Shown here piece by piece: positions 32,682-45,514 of a stretch of DNA of 64,000 nucleotides (the stretch's first letter is position 1; every line of letters starts with the position of its first letter). Source of the stretch: Aquatica leii (lineage: Eukaryota; Arthropoda; Insecta; Coleoptera; Lampyridae); contig CM069435.1 in NCBI GenBank assembly GCA_035610365.1, positions 92,351,389 through 92,415,388 on the forward strand, given 5' to 3'. The translations under genes were made by a program, and so were the position numbers. Under the pieces are notes generated by a model. It was not told the DNA's origin, made no database searches, and worked only from the letters and a program-made list of their open reading frames with translations.

Positions 32682-33419
32682 ATGAGATAATTTCAATGCC
32701 CACACGCTTATTGTTTTCCAATCGATATGCAATCGTTATTGTTTTATTTCTATACCTGGAAAACATTGCAACGTACGCATCATTTTAATTATTATTTTAT
32801 CTCACTACAAACACCTTATATGAGTAATAGTTTTAGTTCTACGAGCCGAAAACGCCTACTACTTGTTCTAAAGAAGAACCTACTTTTTTTGTACCTAAGT
32901 GCGTTTTTCAAATGTATTCCTATACTCGGCTAGCGCCTATTTATTCGAATGCAATGGAAGAGATGTAGAAATCTTCTGTGCCGTCTCGTAAAAAACCTGT
33001 TATAAATAATCGGCAACCCGGCTATAGTACATATGCAAAGCATCGTTCATGGTGACTCGTATCACTCACCTGTAGAGAAATAGCTTATTATACAGTGATA
33101 ACACACTAGCCGGTTAAGTTGGAGATCTAAGCATCTAGTGAATTCTTGCCAAGAGATGTCGTCTCCTATAGCTGTGCAGAATCAAAAAAAAGTACTACGC
33201 TCTTCGCCAGATGGATTTTAATTCTCCAGTCCAGGCGTACCAGTTTCACTAGAAGATCTATAGAAACGTTTTTTTGTAGTTTCCGTTTATAATGCGTTTA
33301 GGTTACTTTTTTTAGATGTCGGGTGTCAAGAACAAAGACCCCGAGACAGGTTCTTATGATACATTAACTTCATTTTTTATGGGTTGAATTTGACAGTAGG
33401 CACTAAAGCACGGGCAAGA
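32682..33419. other. Upstream of small secreted gene; nothing else recognised
   Basis: AT-rich intergenic DNA, probably including the promoter of the minus-strand gene. Confidence 0.4.
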
Positions 33420-34240
33420 AATTAGAGTTTCTAAAGTTATCTGCTTTTAGTCTTTCCCTCAATTCTATTTCGATCTTATTCAAAACACCCTCTCACCTTG
33501 GGCACTCCAGGGCATGTTTTGCATCATCCATTCTTGCGTCGCAATACACGTATCTTTCTCTTTTCTGTTCTTGTGAGATAGGAACCAAAACTCCCGTGAC
33601 CTGTCAGAAATTGAACTACATAGTAGTTCAACCTCGTCTCTCTCTATTTTACCCACTTATTCACTTTACTCATTAGCCCATGCGCCCACCTGTCAGCGCT
33701 TGCCCCACCTTATCTTTCTTGCTACTCTTTCATTATCTTGTCCGCAGATAGATGATGTTCAAAATCCCTCACTTTCTTTTTTATCAGTATTCCAGACGCC
33801 ACTAAGATAGTTTCTTCGACAACGTCCTATAAACCGCAATCATCCTCAAAACTCTCCTCTATGTCTTCTCTAACATATAGATGCTTCGACCCCACCTGGA
33901 TCATCAAATAAGGGTTCCATACATGAGAAAGAAGCGTGCTACTTCTATATATAGATTCTTCTCCGATCGAAGCTTGGTGTTGCCATGCATGACATGAGTC
34001 AAACCAAACTCTCACATACGCACCTTACGTGTTCAGTCATTCTACCGTTTTCTCTCATCCACACGCCCAAGTATTTTAAGGCCTTCCACTTTTGATGTCT
34101 AAACTTAATAGAAACATTCTTCATTCTTATCCGACTAGGGCTACAACTTCGGTTTTATCCGGGGCCAGACACAAACCGTCGTCCTCTAACCAGCTCTCCA
34201 CCTTTCATAGCGGAGTTAGCAGCATCTCTCGGACTCGCTG
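33420..34240 (-). pseudogene. Non-LTR retrotransposon Pol C-terminus relic
   Basis: The minus strand near 34200 reads WLEDDGLCLAPDKTEVVAL, then in other frames KYLGVWMRENG (about 34080), and near 33600 FLTGHGSFGSYL. Further on comes MDDAKHALECPR (about 33520), the CCHC-like end of R1/jockey-type ORF2 proteins (LTGHG.F..YL.....C..C...DD..H..F.C..W). Frames change repeatedly. It faces the relic starting at 34265 head to head. Confidence 0.7.
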
Positions 34241-35346
34241 AAGCGAACCGGAAACAGGTAGCAACTTTTGTAAGAAAGGACCAACGGTTGATTATCGACG
34301 TTATCCTGGTGAGCGAAAGATGGATAAACGAAGAGAGTGAATGGGAGGTGATAAATGAAGAAACGTTAAAGTTAGGTTAAGTATAGAAATGATGTCGGTG
34401 AATGTGAAAGCATTAAAAAACTGGAAGCCAAAATGAAAGTGCTAAGATAAAAGACGGGAAAAAATGAGTTAGGAGCAAAACAGTTGACGAGTATGATTGT
34501 GGAGGGATATGAAAGTGTTTTTGAAAAAGAAGATCGGGTGTCAGAAGAAAAAGACGGCGAACATAGCAAACGTTAGAAATGAGTGTGTGAAAGCCATAAG
34601 AAGGATAACAAGACTGATAAAGAAGAATGTAAGGAAAAAACCACAAGTGGATGATTGAAGAATGAGAGACAGAAAAAGAAAATTATAAAACCAAACAAAC
34701 GAAGTAAAAAAAGATATTTAAAAAAGTAAAGAACAAAAATGCAAAAGTCTACTAACAGACTTAGAGCTAAACGTATGCGGCAACGGGAAATCATATTACA
34801 TATTAGCAAAGAGTATATAATAGGAAAGAGAAGCAACGCTTGTTATAAATATCGTATACATTAAAAGCTGTCCACCGCGGTGTGGCGCTAGTAGAATCCC
34901 TCTAGTAGAGGACATTACAACTAATAAGATTCTAAACTCATCCTAGAATAGAATCAATTTTATTGATTCCTTTAGTTATTGGTAATAAACAAGCTAATTG
35001 TTAGAACAGCGGTGCCGGATTTATTTTTGATGTATTCCGATGTTTAAGAAATATAATTAAATTCCATTGTTATAGAACATACTACAAACAATATACCTTA
35101 AAATTTCGCCTGTGGCATAACTTATCATTATAAAGAACAGGAAACAACGAATCGTAATTCAACATTTTCTAACACCGTATTAATATCTTTTCAATACTAC
35201 ATTACTCATTAGCATTGGAGTCATTAGTGCTGCCAAAATCGTCCTTGTAAGCTATTCAAAAGTATTTATTCTTATTACTATTAAACAGTACATAGTTGTT
35301 GTTACTACCTTTTTGTTGTATCAGTTTCTTTTTGCTCATTATTTTT

Positions 35347-38300
35347 ATGGCGCCGTCAAATATTTATTGCTCTTATTTTAATTGCAATAGAAATAAACGC
35401 GAAAATACGGATGTGAGCTTCTTTCGGTTTCCGCCTGATAAAGACAGGTGTGATAAGTGGCTGAACAGTTGTGGTAATCTTATTAATTTAGTGTCGCTAG
35501 ATAGTGCTCAGTTACGAAGAAAAACTATTTGTGCTGTACATTTTTCTAATTGTAACTTTAAAAATTCATTAAAGAATTCTTTGGTGCATGATGCAGTTCC
35601 TGCTCATTATAGTAGTAATGACGAAAATGTGTTTTTTGAAACACATGAAGATAAAACACCAGAAAAATTGACTCTAACACGAGAATGCAATCCAAGAGTT
35701 TATGAAAACAAAATGCTCTTAAGCAACCAATCTTCTGTAGTGGATTCCAATTATGATATAGAGAATTCTTCAACTTCGCCAATTTCTTATGGTTTACAGG
35801 TAATTATTTCAACAAAATTGTTTAAATATCTTTTAACATATAGGTAACCAACAAAGTATTTATGACTAAAGACATGAAAATACGCATTGTGCGTTTGTTG
35901 TGTACAAAACGCATTTTTAATGTCGTTAGTGCAACTTTTGCATATTTTTCCTAAACACTTTATGTTTTTCTCAAAAAAACAACATTAACATTTACCAATA
36001 ACAAAATTTGAGTGAGACTCAGTGACAAATTGGCTGATTCTCAAATTTGGTTGTCTCAGTGTCAAGATGTGCGGTACTAGTTACCAGAAAAAAAGTCGTA
36101 GAAAAAATATACCCGGAAAAAAGTCACCTGGAATAAAAATCACCGGTAAAAAATCACCCGAACTAAAAGTCACCGGTAAAACACAATGTCATAAATATAA
36201 ATAATACACACATTTTTTAAATTAATGTGAGAAGTATATTCTACTCTAAACTGCGTTTCCGGCGTATATTTTTTTCTCTTAAAACATTTGGAATGCTTTG
36301 TCTTTCATCTCTATAATCTTGACAAAAGGATTTTAGATTTATATCTTTGCAACTTTTTTTGTGTGACTTTATTTTTGGCAATTTTTTCGAGGGTGTTCGC
36401 GCGTTTGTAAATATGCAACTTACGTACACACATAAACGCCAGTGGAGTAAGAAAGAAAAAGAATTAGCTTTAAGCTTATATTATAAATCGCCTTCTTTAT
36501 ATCTTTTTATGCGAGAAGCTTTAAAATTTACGTTACCCTCAAAAAGAACCATTACATACTGGCTGAGACTAACCCAATTACCTACAGGTATAAATCCAAA
36601 TTTCAGTCAAAAATTGCAGAGAAAAGTAGACGCAATCACGGCTAAAGAAAAAGAATGGGTTCTGCTAATGCATGAGATGAGAATAAATAAATGTTTAGAA
36701 TTTAATTCTCGCCCTGATTTAATAAAAGGTTTTGCAGATTAGGCCAACTAGGTGAGAAAATAAAATTACTACACAAGCATTAGTGTTTATGGCACGAGGG
36801 TTAATGATCAAATGAAAGATTCCGTAAGTTACTATTTATCAGTTACTTCGATAAAACATCAGTCGTTAGAATTTCTAGTTAAAGAAAATATTCAATTTCT
36901 TCAAAATGTCGGTTTGAGTGTTAGAGTTATTGTATGTGACCAAGGAGCATCAAATAGAGCTACACTTAAAAATTTAGTAGTGACGGAAGAAGTTCCGTAT
37001 TTTTATATCAACGGAAAAAAAATTTACGCTTTGTATGATGTACCGCACTTAATAAAAAGCGTAAGAAATAATTTAATAAATACTGATATCTGTGTTGGGC
37101 CAAAAATAGTCTCCTGGGAAGATGTAAAATCAGTATACTTTATTGATAAGTCATCCTAATACCTCAAGAGCGATTCCGAAAATTTCCGAATCTCACATCA
37201 ACCCCAACTCATTTCAGAAGATGCGCGTTAAGTATGCCACACAGATTTTTTCCAGAACAGTATCATGTGCTATAAGTACCTGCGTTGCTACTAGAGAAAT
37301 ACAGAGAAGCTCTGCTGAAAATACAGCAGATTTTATTTTAAAATTAAATAATACATTTGATGTTTTAAATAGTAGTGTTTTGAACAGTCCAAATATCTAT
37401 CAATGTGCCCTTTCAATCAGGAGACCATATTTAGAAATTTTTTTGAAAGAAATAATGCAATGAATTTTTTCTATTTGGGGATGTTACAATCAAAATAATA
37501 AGATCAGGAAAGACATTCACTGCTTCAAAGGTTTAAGGCAGTCTATTCAAGCTACTCTACTGCTATGGGAAGATTTGAAGAAAGACCAATATCAGTTCCT
37601 TTTAACACGGAGACTAAATCAAGATCCACTTGACAATTTTTTTTCTATCATCCGTAGGAAAAGTGGAAACAACATTAACCCATCAGCCAAAGCCTTTAGA
37701 CAATCTATTCAGTGGAATATGTTAATAAAACTTTTACAGCCAGCGGCAACATCCAACTGTGAACTAGATGAAGATATAGTTTTAGAAATGGAAAATGTTA
37801 TTGTAGAAAATGAGTTGTTCAAAGTAGAAAAACCAGTAGTAGATGCAGATCACATGATAGAAGATACCAGTGAGCTGACAGACGAATCATGTTCTAATTT
37901 AAGTGTTAAACGTAAATTGGATTTTTCAAATAACATTGATAATTGTGTCAAATTAGAAGAATGTGCAACATTGTATTTTGCTGGTTATGTTGTGCATAAA
38001 ACTTTAAAAAAGTTCAACTGTGAACAGTGCAAACTACAGTTATGTTTGGATGATAATTTGTGTGATAAACGTGAATTATTTTTAGTTAAAAAAAATTATA
38101 CTAAAAACTATGATATTAAATATTTAAAGGTACCAGCCAATTCTGTAATAGAAATAGTAACTATATTGCTTAAAGAATTTACTGATTATTTTGATAAATA
38201 CCGATCAAACCAAAATTTCAAAAAAAAAATATTGCAAATTTGTTTAACTCAGATAAAAATGCAAGTGAGTGATTGGGTACAACCAAACACTAGTTGTTAT

Positions 38301-38435
38301 ACGCACAGACTATTTTTAATTGATCACGTGATAACTTGCAAATTAAATAAAACTTTAAAATGGATATCCCAGGATTTACGATTTTGTAATCGCGTTACAA
38401 ATAATAAAAAACTTAAAATTTTGTCTCATTCATAA
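35347..38435 (+). pseudogene. P-element/THAP9-like transposase
   Basis: The THAP DNA-binding domain is at residues 1-90 (C8, C13, FRFPPDKDRCDKW, CAVHF, LVHDAVPAHY). Its exon ends at a GTAATT donor near 35800. The next parts begin with MQLTYTHKRQWSKKEKELAL (about 36410) and end near GFAD at 36740. Then come CDQGASNRATLKNL and ALYDVPHLIKSVRN (36940-37070), FQKMRVKYATQIFSR (about 37210), and FLLTRRLNQDPLDNFFSIIR (about 37600). The C-terminal segment contains CEQCKLQLC and HRLFLIDHVITCKLNK, with stop at 38435. Stops or frame changes occur near 36742, 37160 and 37465, so this copy is probably inactive. The family catalyses cut-and-paste transposition using GTP. Confidence 0.86.
36082..36185 (+). 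repeat. Minisatellite of 14-16-bp units
   Basis: About five to six imperfect units of the form CCGGTAAAAAATCA / CCTGGAATAAAAATCA / CCCGAACTAAAAGTCA between the THAP exon and the next transposase exon, probably intronic. Confidence 0.75.
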
Positions 38436-39800
38436 ATTGTGATATTGATCTTTCGCATCAGTCCACTTATTGTCATGATAATTGTAACACAAATAATAAA
38501 AGGAATGTATTTATGTTAATCTTATTTTTCTGTTTTGTATGACAATTTTTATTTTATTCCTTTGTAATCTTATAATTATTGACAATTATACATTTATATT
38601 AATTTATAATAATACAATAAACATTTTCATTAAATTGCATTTTTCTTTACGAATGAAATTGTATTTAAAAATTTTATTAGTTCATTAAATAAAATGTTTA
38701 GCGTTGGACTGGAACTATAAAATGAAAGTTATTAGTGGCAACAGTGTTCAATGATTTTAAATAGACAAGTTTGCCCTGCGGAGGTGTTTAGTTTTGTCAG
38801 GCTTCCATCTCTTTCTTTCCTATAGCAAGAAGAATATTATACTTTTTTTGCATGTAGTATGAAATTTTTTTGTTTAAAAATTATAGTATTTGATGTGTAG
38901 GCAACACACATTACAAGCATACTTTTAAACCCATTACGTTGCTTCTCTTCCCTATTATATACTCTTTGATATTAGTAACGAAGATGGATTTTTGAAAGCG
39001 TGTATGAAATGCTTTATTGGTAAAAACGATTCTACTGATTACCACAACAAAATGCACAAACGTCAAAAAGACAGAGATATTTAAGAAAAGAGGAGGAAAA
39101 AGTATAAAAGAAGATATTCAGTGTGATAGAAAAAATATAGGAGTGGAGAAAGAGTTGACCTATTTGGAAACAGGATGAAGCAAATTAACGGGTACACGTA
39201 AGAGATAAGATAGCCAAGAACAACAAAATAATGGGACAAGTTTGGAGCTTACGAGAAAAACATTTGGAATAGATATAGGCATATATAAAAGCAAGATACT
39301 ATTTGAAAAATTAGTAAACAGTATAATGTTGTACGGAGCGGATATAAGGATGAAAAGAGCAAGTGCAGCTAAAAACAATTCTGAAAAGTACTAGAAGTGA
39401 AACTCCGGGTTACATATAGTAACAGAGAAAGTAGAAGCAAAAAAAAAGAGTGGACGCAAAAAAGCGGGTGGTGAAATACGAAGAAGAGATAAAAAATCAA
39501 AATCCAAGATTATGCAAGAATGTTGGAAATTGGTAACTGACAAGAACATAAATTACGGGCTAAATAGAAAAGCGTACTAAGAGAGAACTGGATATGCAAA
39601 AGAAGAGGTGGAAAAGCTAAGAGCAGAAGGGAAGAGAGAAACGTTAATAAGGCGATACAAAGACAAAAGGAGAGCGAAGATAAGACAGTACAGATACAAT
39701 AAGCACTAGGTACGACAAGATAAAGAAAAAAGGATTACTTCAGTATATGGAGAAAAAGATAAAAGAAAGAAAAAGAAAATGATAGCAAAAAAGAAGATAT

Positions 39801-40329
39801 GATTGCGTATAGGGTCGTTTTCTGCATACAAAGTTGCATATACATACAATTAGATTGTGTTTTATCTTGTATATAAATAAGCCGGCAAACAAAAATTCTT
39901 CTTTATAAAACTTTTTATCAAAAATAAATGCAAAAGCCCGTACGATTTTATTACAAACTTTGAAATTTTAAACTTTCCGGTTTTTTTTTAAAGACCGGTT
40001 CAACAACGCACCCATTTTTTAATAGTAATTGTGAACGGGTCTTTAAGTGCCCGCTACTACAAGGTTTTTCCCATTTTCTCTTGTATTAACAGTTATTAAA
40101 TACAAATCTATTTATTAGGTAAATATCTCTACTGTTATTAATAACCCCGCATAAAAATATGTATCCAAAACCTTCCACAACAGTCAACAATTGCACAAAT
40201 ATGTTCCACAAAATTCTAACCTCAATGCCACATGTTCCCTGTTTAATTATTGATTTTGATTAGAAATTTCACGTTAAGCTGGTTAATTGTATTCTAATTT
40301 TGTTACAGTGTTTTTGATAAAGTTACAAT
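39801..40329. other. Upstream region of eIF3c
   Basis: AT-rich. Contains an imperfect inverted repeat (TAAAGACCGGTT near 39990 and AACGGGTCTTTA near 40035). The TTGTTACAG just before the start codon could be a 5' UTR splice acceptor. Promoter not resolved. Confidence 0.4.
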
Positions 40330-43300
40330 ATGAGTCGTTTCTTTGCAACGGGTTCTGATTCGGACACGGATAGCTCATCCGAAGAGGAGATTATTCCACG
40401 TCAGGCTGCACCAATTTATACAGTGAGTGTTGATATTTACACAACAACTTTTAAAGATTGTTTGTAGTTTAGTGATGATGAAGAAGAGGTGAAACGCGTT
40501 GTACGTTCCACCAAAGAGAAACGGTATGAGGAGTTGACAAATTTAATCAAACAAATACGTAATTTTAAAAAGATTAAGGATATGAGTAGTATGCTAACGA
40601 GTTTTGAGGATTTGCAACGGGCATATATGAAAGCAATACCTGTCGTTCAAAAAGAAGAGAATGGGCAAACACCGAGGTTTTACGTACGTTGTCTTGTCGA
40701 ACTTGAAGATTTCATTGTTGAAATGTGGGAGGATCGTGATGGTAGAAAGAATTTGAGTAAAAACAACAGCAAATCGTTAGCGTCGCTTCGACAGAAACTA
40801 CGAAAGTATATAAAGGATTTTGAGGAGGATATCGCCAAGTTTAGGGAGAATCCAGATCAACCTGATGATGAAGAGGAGGAGGATAAGCGTAAGTTGTCAG
40901 AAAGAAATTTTAGACTATATAATTTAGCAATGTAACTCGAAATGAGAAAGTTGTGAATTGATTTTTTGGGGTTAAAGGTGAACCAGAGCCAGATTCAGAT
41001 TCCGATGTACCAATTAAAGCACCGATTAAAATCACGAAGCCTATTCTTAGGGACGAGGGTGAATCTTCTTCGGATTCAGACGATTGGCCTTCTGATTCGG
41101 AATCAAGTTCAGGTAGCTCCGAAGATGAGGAGAAATTTACTAGCATGAGGGAACGGTTTTTGAAACGTACTACTGAGAAAGACGATGATGACGATAAGGA
41201 TAAAGATAAGAAAAAGGATGAGAGGAGGAAAGAGAGAAAGGACCGGGAGAAGCGTAAGCTGCGACGGGAGGATGAAGAAGATGAGGAAGGCGAGTGGGAA
41301 ACGGTTAAAGGCGGTGTAGCTATTCCTAGCGTAAGTTTTAACTTTACCATCTTTGTTTATGTAACGTAAAGGGTTTTAGGAGAAACCAAAGATGTTTGCT
41401 AAAGACGCTGAGATTGATTTAAACCTCGTTGTCAAAAAATTAAATGAGATTATTGCAGCACGTGGTAAAAAACGCACAGACAGGCGGGAGCAAATCGAGC
41501 TTTTACACGAGTTGGCAGCAATCGCTGATCAACACAATTTAGGTTCAGCTATTGTTGTTAAAATTAAATTTGCAATTATCTCTGCGATCTTCGACTACAA
41601 CCCAAAAGTTTCTGATGCTATGAAACCCGAATATTGGACAAAGTAAGATCGTTAAGCGGAGTTTCATTGTTTAACATTCTTTTGTAGATTGATTGAGCGG
41701 ATGAGTGAAATGCTGGATATGCTTCAGCATCACGATAACATTTTAATATCGGAGAGTGTGACAGAAGAAACCGAAAGATTTGACGAACCACCGTATCGCA
41801 TACGTGGTTGTGTCCTAACATCGCTAGAACGTTTAGATGATGAGTTTACTAAACTACTTAAAGAATGCGATCCTCATAGTAACGAATACGTAGAACGCTT
41901 AAAGGATGAGTCGAAAGTGTTTGCAATTATTAATAAAGTGCAGAAACATTTGGAGGTTTTCGGCTCACAATCCGAACTGTGTCGTATTTATTTGCGGAAA
42001 ATCGAGCATTTGTATTATAAATTCGATCCCCGTGTGCTTCAGTTCAAGAGTGTAAGTTGTGTGTTGTGTTAAATTTGTTTCTATTGGTATTGTTTGTTTA
42101 GGGTGAGCTTCCACCAACTACGATAACTTCGATGCAAGAAATGGAACGACTTTGTAAGTATATTTACGCAAAGGATGGTACCGATCGTCTTCGTACACGA
42201 GCTATTTTATCACACATTTATCACCACGCTCTTCACGATAATTGGTTCCAGGCTCGTGATTTAGTATTAATGTCACATCTGCAGGAAACTATACAGCATT
42301 CAGACCCGAGCACACAGGTACGTCATATATCATCACTTTTTACAAGTATCGTAACAATAATTGGTTTTAAGATTTTGTACAATAGAACAATGGCACATTT
42401 AGGATTATGTGCTTTCCGTCATGCCAATATAAAAGATGCCCATAATTGTCTTGTCGATTTGATGATGACTGGAAAGCCTAAAGAGTTATTAGCACAAGGA
42501 TTATTACCGCAGGTAAGATCCATAAATTAATTTCGCCATAATCTGATAATTTTTTTGATAGAGACAACACGAACGAAGCAAAGAACAAGAAAAAATTGAA
42601 AAACAACGTCAAATGCCATTCCACATGCACATCAATTTAGAACTGCTCGAATGCGTATACTTGGTATCGGCAATGCTGATCGAAATTCCATACATGGCGG
42701 CACACGAATTCGATGCACGTCGTCGAATGATTTCGAAAACGTTTTATCAGCAGTTGAGAAGTTCCGAAAGGCAAAGTTTAGTGGGCCCTCCAGAAAGTAT
42801 GCGAGAACATGTAGTAGCTGCAGCTAAGGCAATGCGTAATGGTCACTGGGGAGCTTGTAATAACTACATTATCAACGAAAAAATGAACACGAAAGTATGG
42901 GATTTGTTTTATCAAGCCGATGCTGTTAGAGCAATGCTAACAAAGCTAATAAAAGAAGAGACTTTACGTACTTACCTTTTTACCTATTCGCATGTTTATG
43001 ATTCCATTTCCATGTCCACACTAGCTGATATGTTCGAGCTTGAAAAGGCCATTGTACATTCGATTATCTCAAAGATGATCATCAACGAGGAATTAATGGC
43101 ATCGTTAGATGATCCATCTCAAACAGTCGTAATGCATCGTAGTGAACCCTCACGCTTACAATCCCTGGCACTTCAATTGGCTGATAAAATCAACAATTTC
43201 GTCGATTCAAATGAACGTATTTTAGAAACTAAGCAAGGCAATTTCTTTTTACGCAGTGCCAATCAGGTGTGTATTTTATTGTTTACAATTGAAAAAAAAG

Positions 43301-43406
43301 TAATTGTTTCTTTTAGGGAGGATTCCGAGGTGATAGGCAGAATTTCCGTGCGGGTAACGTACAAGATTGGACCAGACAGCGTCGGGACAACCGCAGAGAC
43401 TATTAA
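40330..43406 (+). CDS. eIF3c: Eukaryotic translation initiation factor 3 subunit C
   Basis: Nine exons: 40330-40422, 40468-40888, 40978-41330, 41380-41642, 41688-42051, 42102-42317, 42372-42512, 42562-43266, 43317-43406. They join to 882 codons (881 residues, near the ~910 of other animals) with GT-AG introns of 45-89 nt. Start [20 protein letters not shown] is the typical acidic eIF3c N-terminus. Exons 2-7 form the eIF3c N-terminal domain with acidic/Lys stretches in exon 3. Exon 8 holds the PCI domain ([20 protein letters not shown]), and exon 9 the Gly/Arg/Asn-rich tail ending RRDNRRDY. A core scaffold of the cytoplasmic eIF3 complex that binds eIF1/eIF5 and the 40S subunit. No lesions seen. 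It converges on UFC1. Confidence 0.97.
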
Positions 43407-43442
43407 ATATGAACGAGCGATTAAACTTTAATTATTTACAAC

Positions 43443-43448
43443 AATAAA
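43443..43448 (+). other. Polyadenylation signal of eIF3c
   Basis: AATAAA 37 nt after the eIF3c stop and 18 nt before the convergent UFC1 stop codon (43466-43468, minus), so the eIF3c transcript probably extends into the UFC1 3' end. Confidence 0.7.
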
Positions 43449-43465
43449 TACATTGGTACAAAAAT

Positions 43466-44126
43466 TTAACTCGCATTTTCTACTTGTTTTTCTCTATAAG
43501 TGATTGCTCCTCGGTTGATTAAATCTGGAACTTCGACAGCGAGCCACGGCCCAAGCTATAAATACTAACATTATTTGGGTTACAATGGTTATAGTACTTA
43601 CTCCTAACGCCATAGCATGACTTAAACCAAAACGTGGTACGTTTCTAGCCCATAAGGGTTTAAAGTGATCAGACAGGCAGATTTTACCACCACGGTACAT
43701 TTTCGCTGTTTTTCCATCTAATTCAGGCAGGGCGATTTCAGGAGCAGTGTGAGGATAAGTCACAGGAATCTAAAACCAAATCCCTTCAGTACGAGAAACT
43801 AATTTTATTTGTTGCCATGTTACGTCAAATTCAATGTCGAATTCATATTTTAACAAATTGTGTATGAACCAACACTTTCCGAACCATCGGGTACCTTCTT
43901 TATTTGATTCTAATCTGAACCAGTCATTGTCAGCTTCTTTGTTGTTTTGAACATACTGAATAAAATCTGTTTTAGAAAGTTTAACATATGGTGTTGCACT
44001 TACTTTGATTAAAGACTGGTATTCTTCTTTAAGGCGTTGAATCCATAAGTCTTTGTCTCTTGGACCTGCTTTGGTCTGTAGTAAAGGAATGTTGCTTAAA
44101 GTTTTTCTGGTACTTTCGTCTACCAT
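43466..44126 (-). CDS. UFC1: UFM1-conjugating enzyme 1 (E2)
   Basis: Four exons: 44126-44004, 43955-43824, 43769-43602, 43555-43466, joining to 171 codons (170 residues; family about 167). Starts [20 protein letters not shown] and contains [19 protein letters not shown] and [16 protein letters not shown]. The active-site Cys116 is in [10 protein letters not shown], followed by [31 protein letters not shown] across the last junction. The E2 accepts UFM1 from UBA5 and passes it on for ufmylation, notably of ribosomal and ER-associated proteins. Introns are 48, 54 and 46 nt. The first is a multiple of three and stop-free, so retention would insert 16 residues. Confidence 0.97.
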
Positions 44127-44457
44127 TATAGAAAATTGAGACCCTTAACCTAAATTTCTACGACCTTGACTACAATTGTCAACGCACTTACAATGTTGCC
44201 ACTACCACACCAGTACAATCAAATAAAGACTTGTTTACACAACCATTGGCATCTGAAAGAGGTAGAAAAGTAAGTAAGGATGTGTATAACATACATAACG
44301 CAAATTTGTTTACAACGTTTACAACATTTTTTGATTATACATATAAAATTGTCATTCTAATGCACTAAAGTTCTAACTGCTCAAATTCTTCAACTAACGA
44401 ATAGAAACAGAATTAAACGAGTGAAAGTGTAACGTCTAATGATGATCTTATGTATAT
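44127..44457. other. UFC1 upstream region up to the LTR element
   Basis: No further gene. The LTR element is inserted about 330 bp upstream of the UFC1 start codon. Confidence 0.5.
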
Positions 44458-45505
44458 TGTAGTGTAATAAGGGTATTAGAGATAAATAGTATAAGTTTTA
44501 GCTGATATATAATTGGTAAGATACTAGAATTAAGAATGAAAAATAAGCAGCAATTATATAAAAAAAAAAAAAATATGTTAAAATTTTAACCAATATTAAG
44601 ACTTGGCAACAAGGGGTAGAAAAAAAGAGAGAGGAGAAGGAGATTTCCGGGTTGTGAAGGGTGACAGGGTGAAAGAGACACGTGGCTTTGGATTTTTTTT
44701 TTTTATAAAAATGTGAATAAGTTAAATTAGTGTGAAAATAAGAAAATAACTTAAAATTTAAATGTCACTCGGTAGTAACTGAATAAATAAAACTGTTAAA
44801 TGAAGAAAGTGTCTGTGATGCCAGGAGAAAATGCGGCAGAAAAGAAAGTGATTAAGAAAGCCATGGCATACCGAAGATTAGAATTCCTTTGAACAAAATC
44901 ATTGTTCCTAGATTTGTTAGACCAGGAGAGCAAAAGGTTGGTTATATTTGATGTTTAAATAAAGTGTTAACTACAGTTAAAAATATAAAAGGAAAACTTG
45001 ATGCTAAACATAAACAAAAAAAAAACAATTAAGAAAAGTGGTACAATTACGATACACAGGAGAATTTTATACGAAATAAAACATGATTGTTTTTATGTAA
45101 TCAAAATGGTATCATATTCATTTAACTTATTAATACGGTATACGGAAAAACTTTAATTGCAATATTTTTTTTAATTTAATTTGTTTCATTTCTGTTTTAT
45201 GATTTTTGTGTGATAAAAGAAAACTTTGATTGTAACAATTTTAAGGTATATTGATTGGTAGTTGTTAGATTAATTTAAGGGAACAGTTTGTTAATAAATG
45301 TTGCTTATTTCCATTCGAAGTTCGCTTTATTTGTTGTGACAGTAAACACTACCCACAGTTACTTATTTATAGTAGATACCTGAAGGAGTAAATGTTCTTT
45401 TTAATTCATTCAAATAATTTATAAATTAAATGAGCTAGTCGGCATTATGGGCATTATATCAATGGCAGTATTCAATGATTCAAAAATTTCATACAAAACA
45501 GTACA
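44458..45505 (+). repeat. 5' LTR of gypsy element
   Basis: 1048 bp, TGTAGTG...GTACA ends, AT-rich, no coding. Confidence 0.92.
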
Positions 45506-45514
45506 TAAATAATT

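Larger units (their letters stand above)
34807..38968 (+). mobile_element. P-superfamily DNA transposon, 4.16 kb
   Basis: Inverted termini of 32 bp (34807-34838 and 38937-38968; tips CAAAGAGTATATAATAGG) with one mismatch seen, close to the canonical 31-bp P-element TIR length. Flanked by ATATTAG on both sides (34800-34806, 38969-38975). It encodes a THAP-domain transposase (35347-38435) with several lesions. Confidence 0.85.
34265..39800 (+). mobile_element. Second non-LTR retrotransposon relic, interrupted by P-type element
   Basis: Left piece 34265-34806: end of an endonuclease domain (VILVSERWINEESEWEVINE) and a basic linker ending LLTDLELNVCGNGKSYY. Right piece 38976-39800: end of the RT region (GVEKELTYLE; KIIGQVWSLREKHFGI; LVNSIMLYGADI) and a Lys/Arg-rich tail. 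The core RT is missing between them. The P-type element 34807-38968 sits exactly at the break, flanked by a 7-bp duplication. Decayed. Confidence 0.65.

Noticed and set aside
34372..34836. Hydrophobic minus-strand ORFs
   Set aside because: Antisense of the Lys/Glu-rich non-LTR linker on the plus strand.
36082..36185. Regular short repeats considered as a CRISPR-like array
   Set aside because: Units are contiguous 14-16 bp without spacers, in a eukaryotic DNA transposon.
41145..41369. Separate basic [15 protein letters not shown]...
   Set aside because: It is exon 3 of eIF3c read past its splice donor, not a separate gene.
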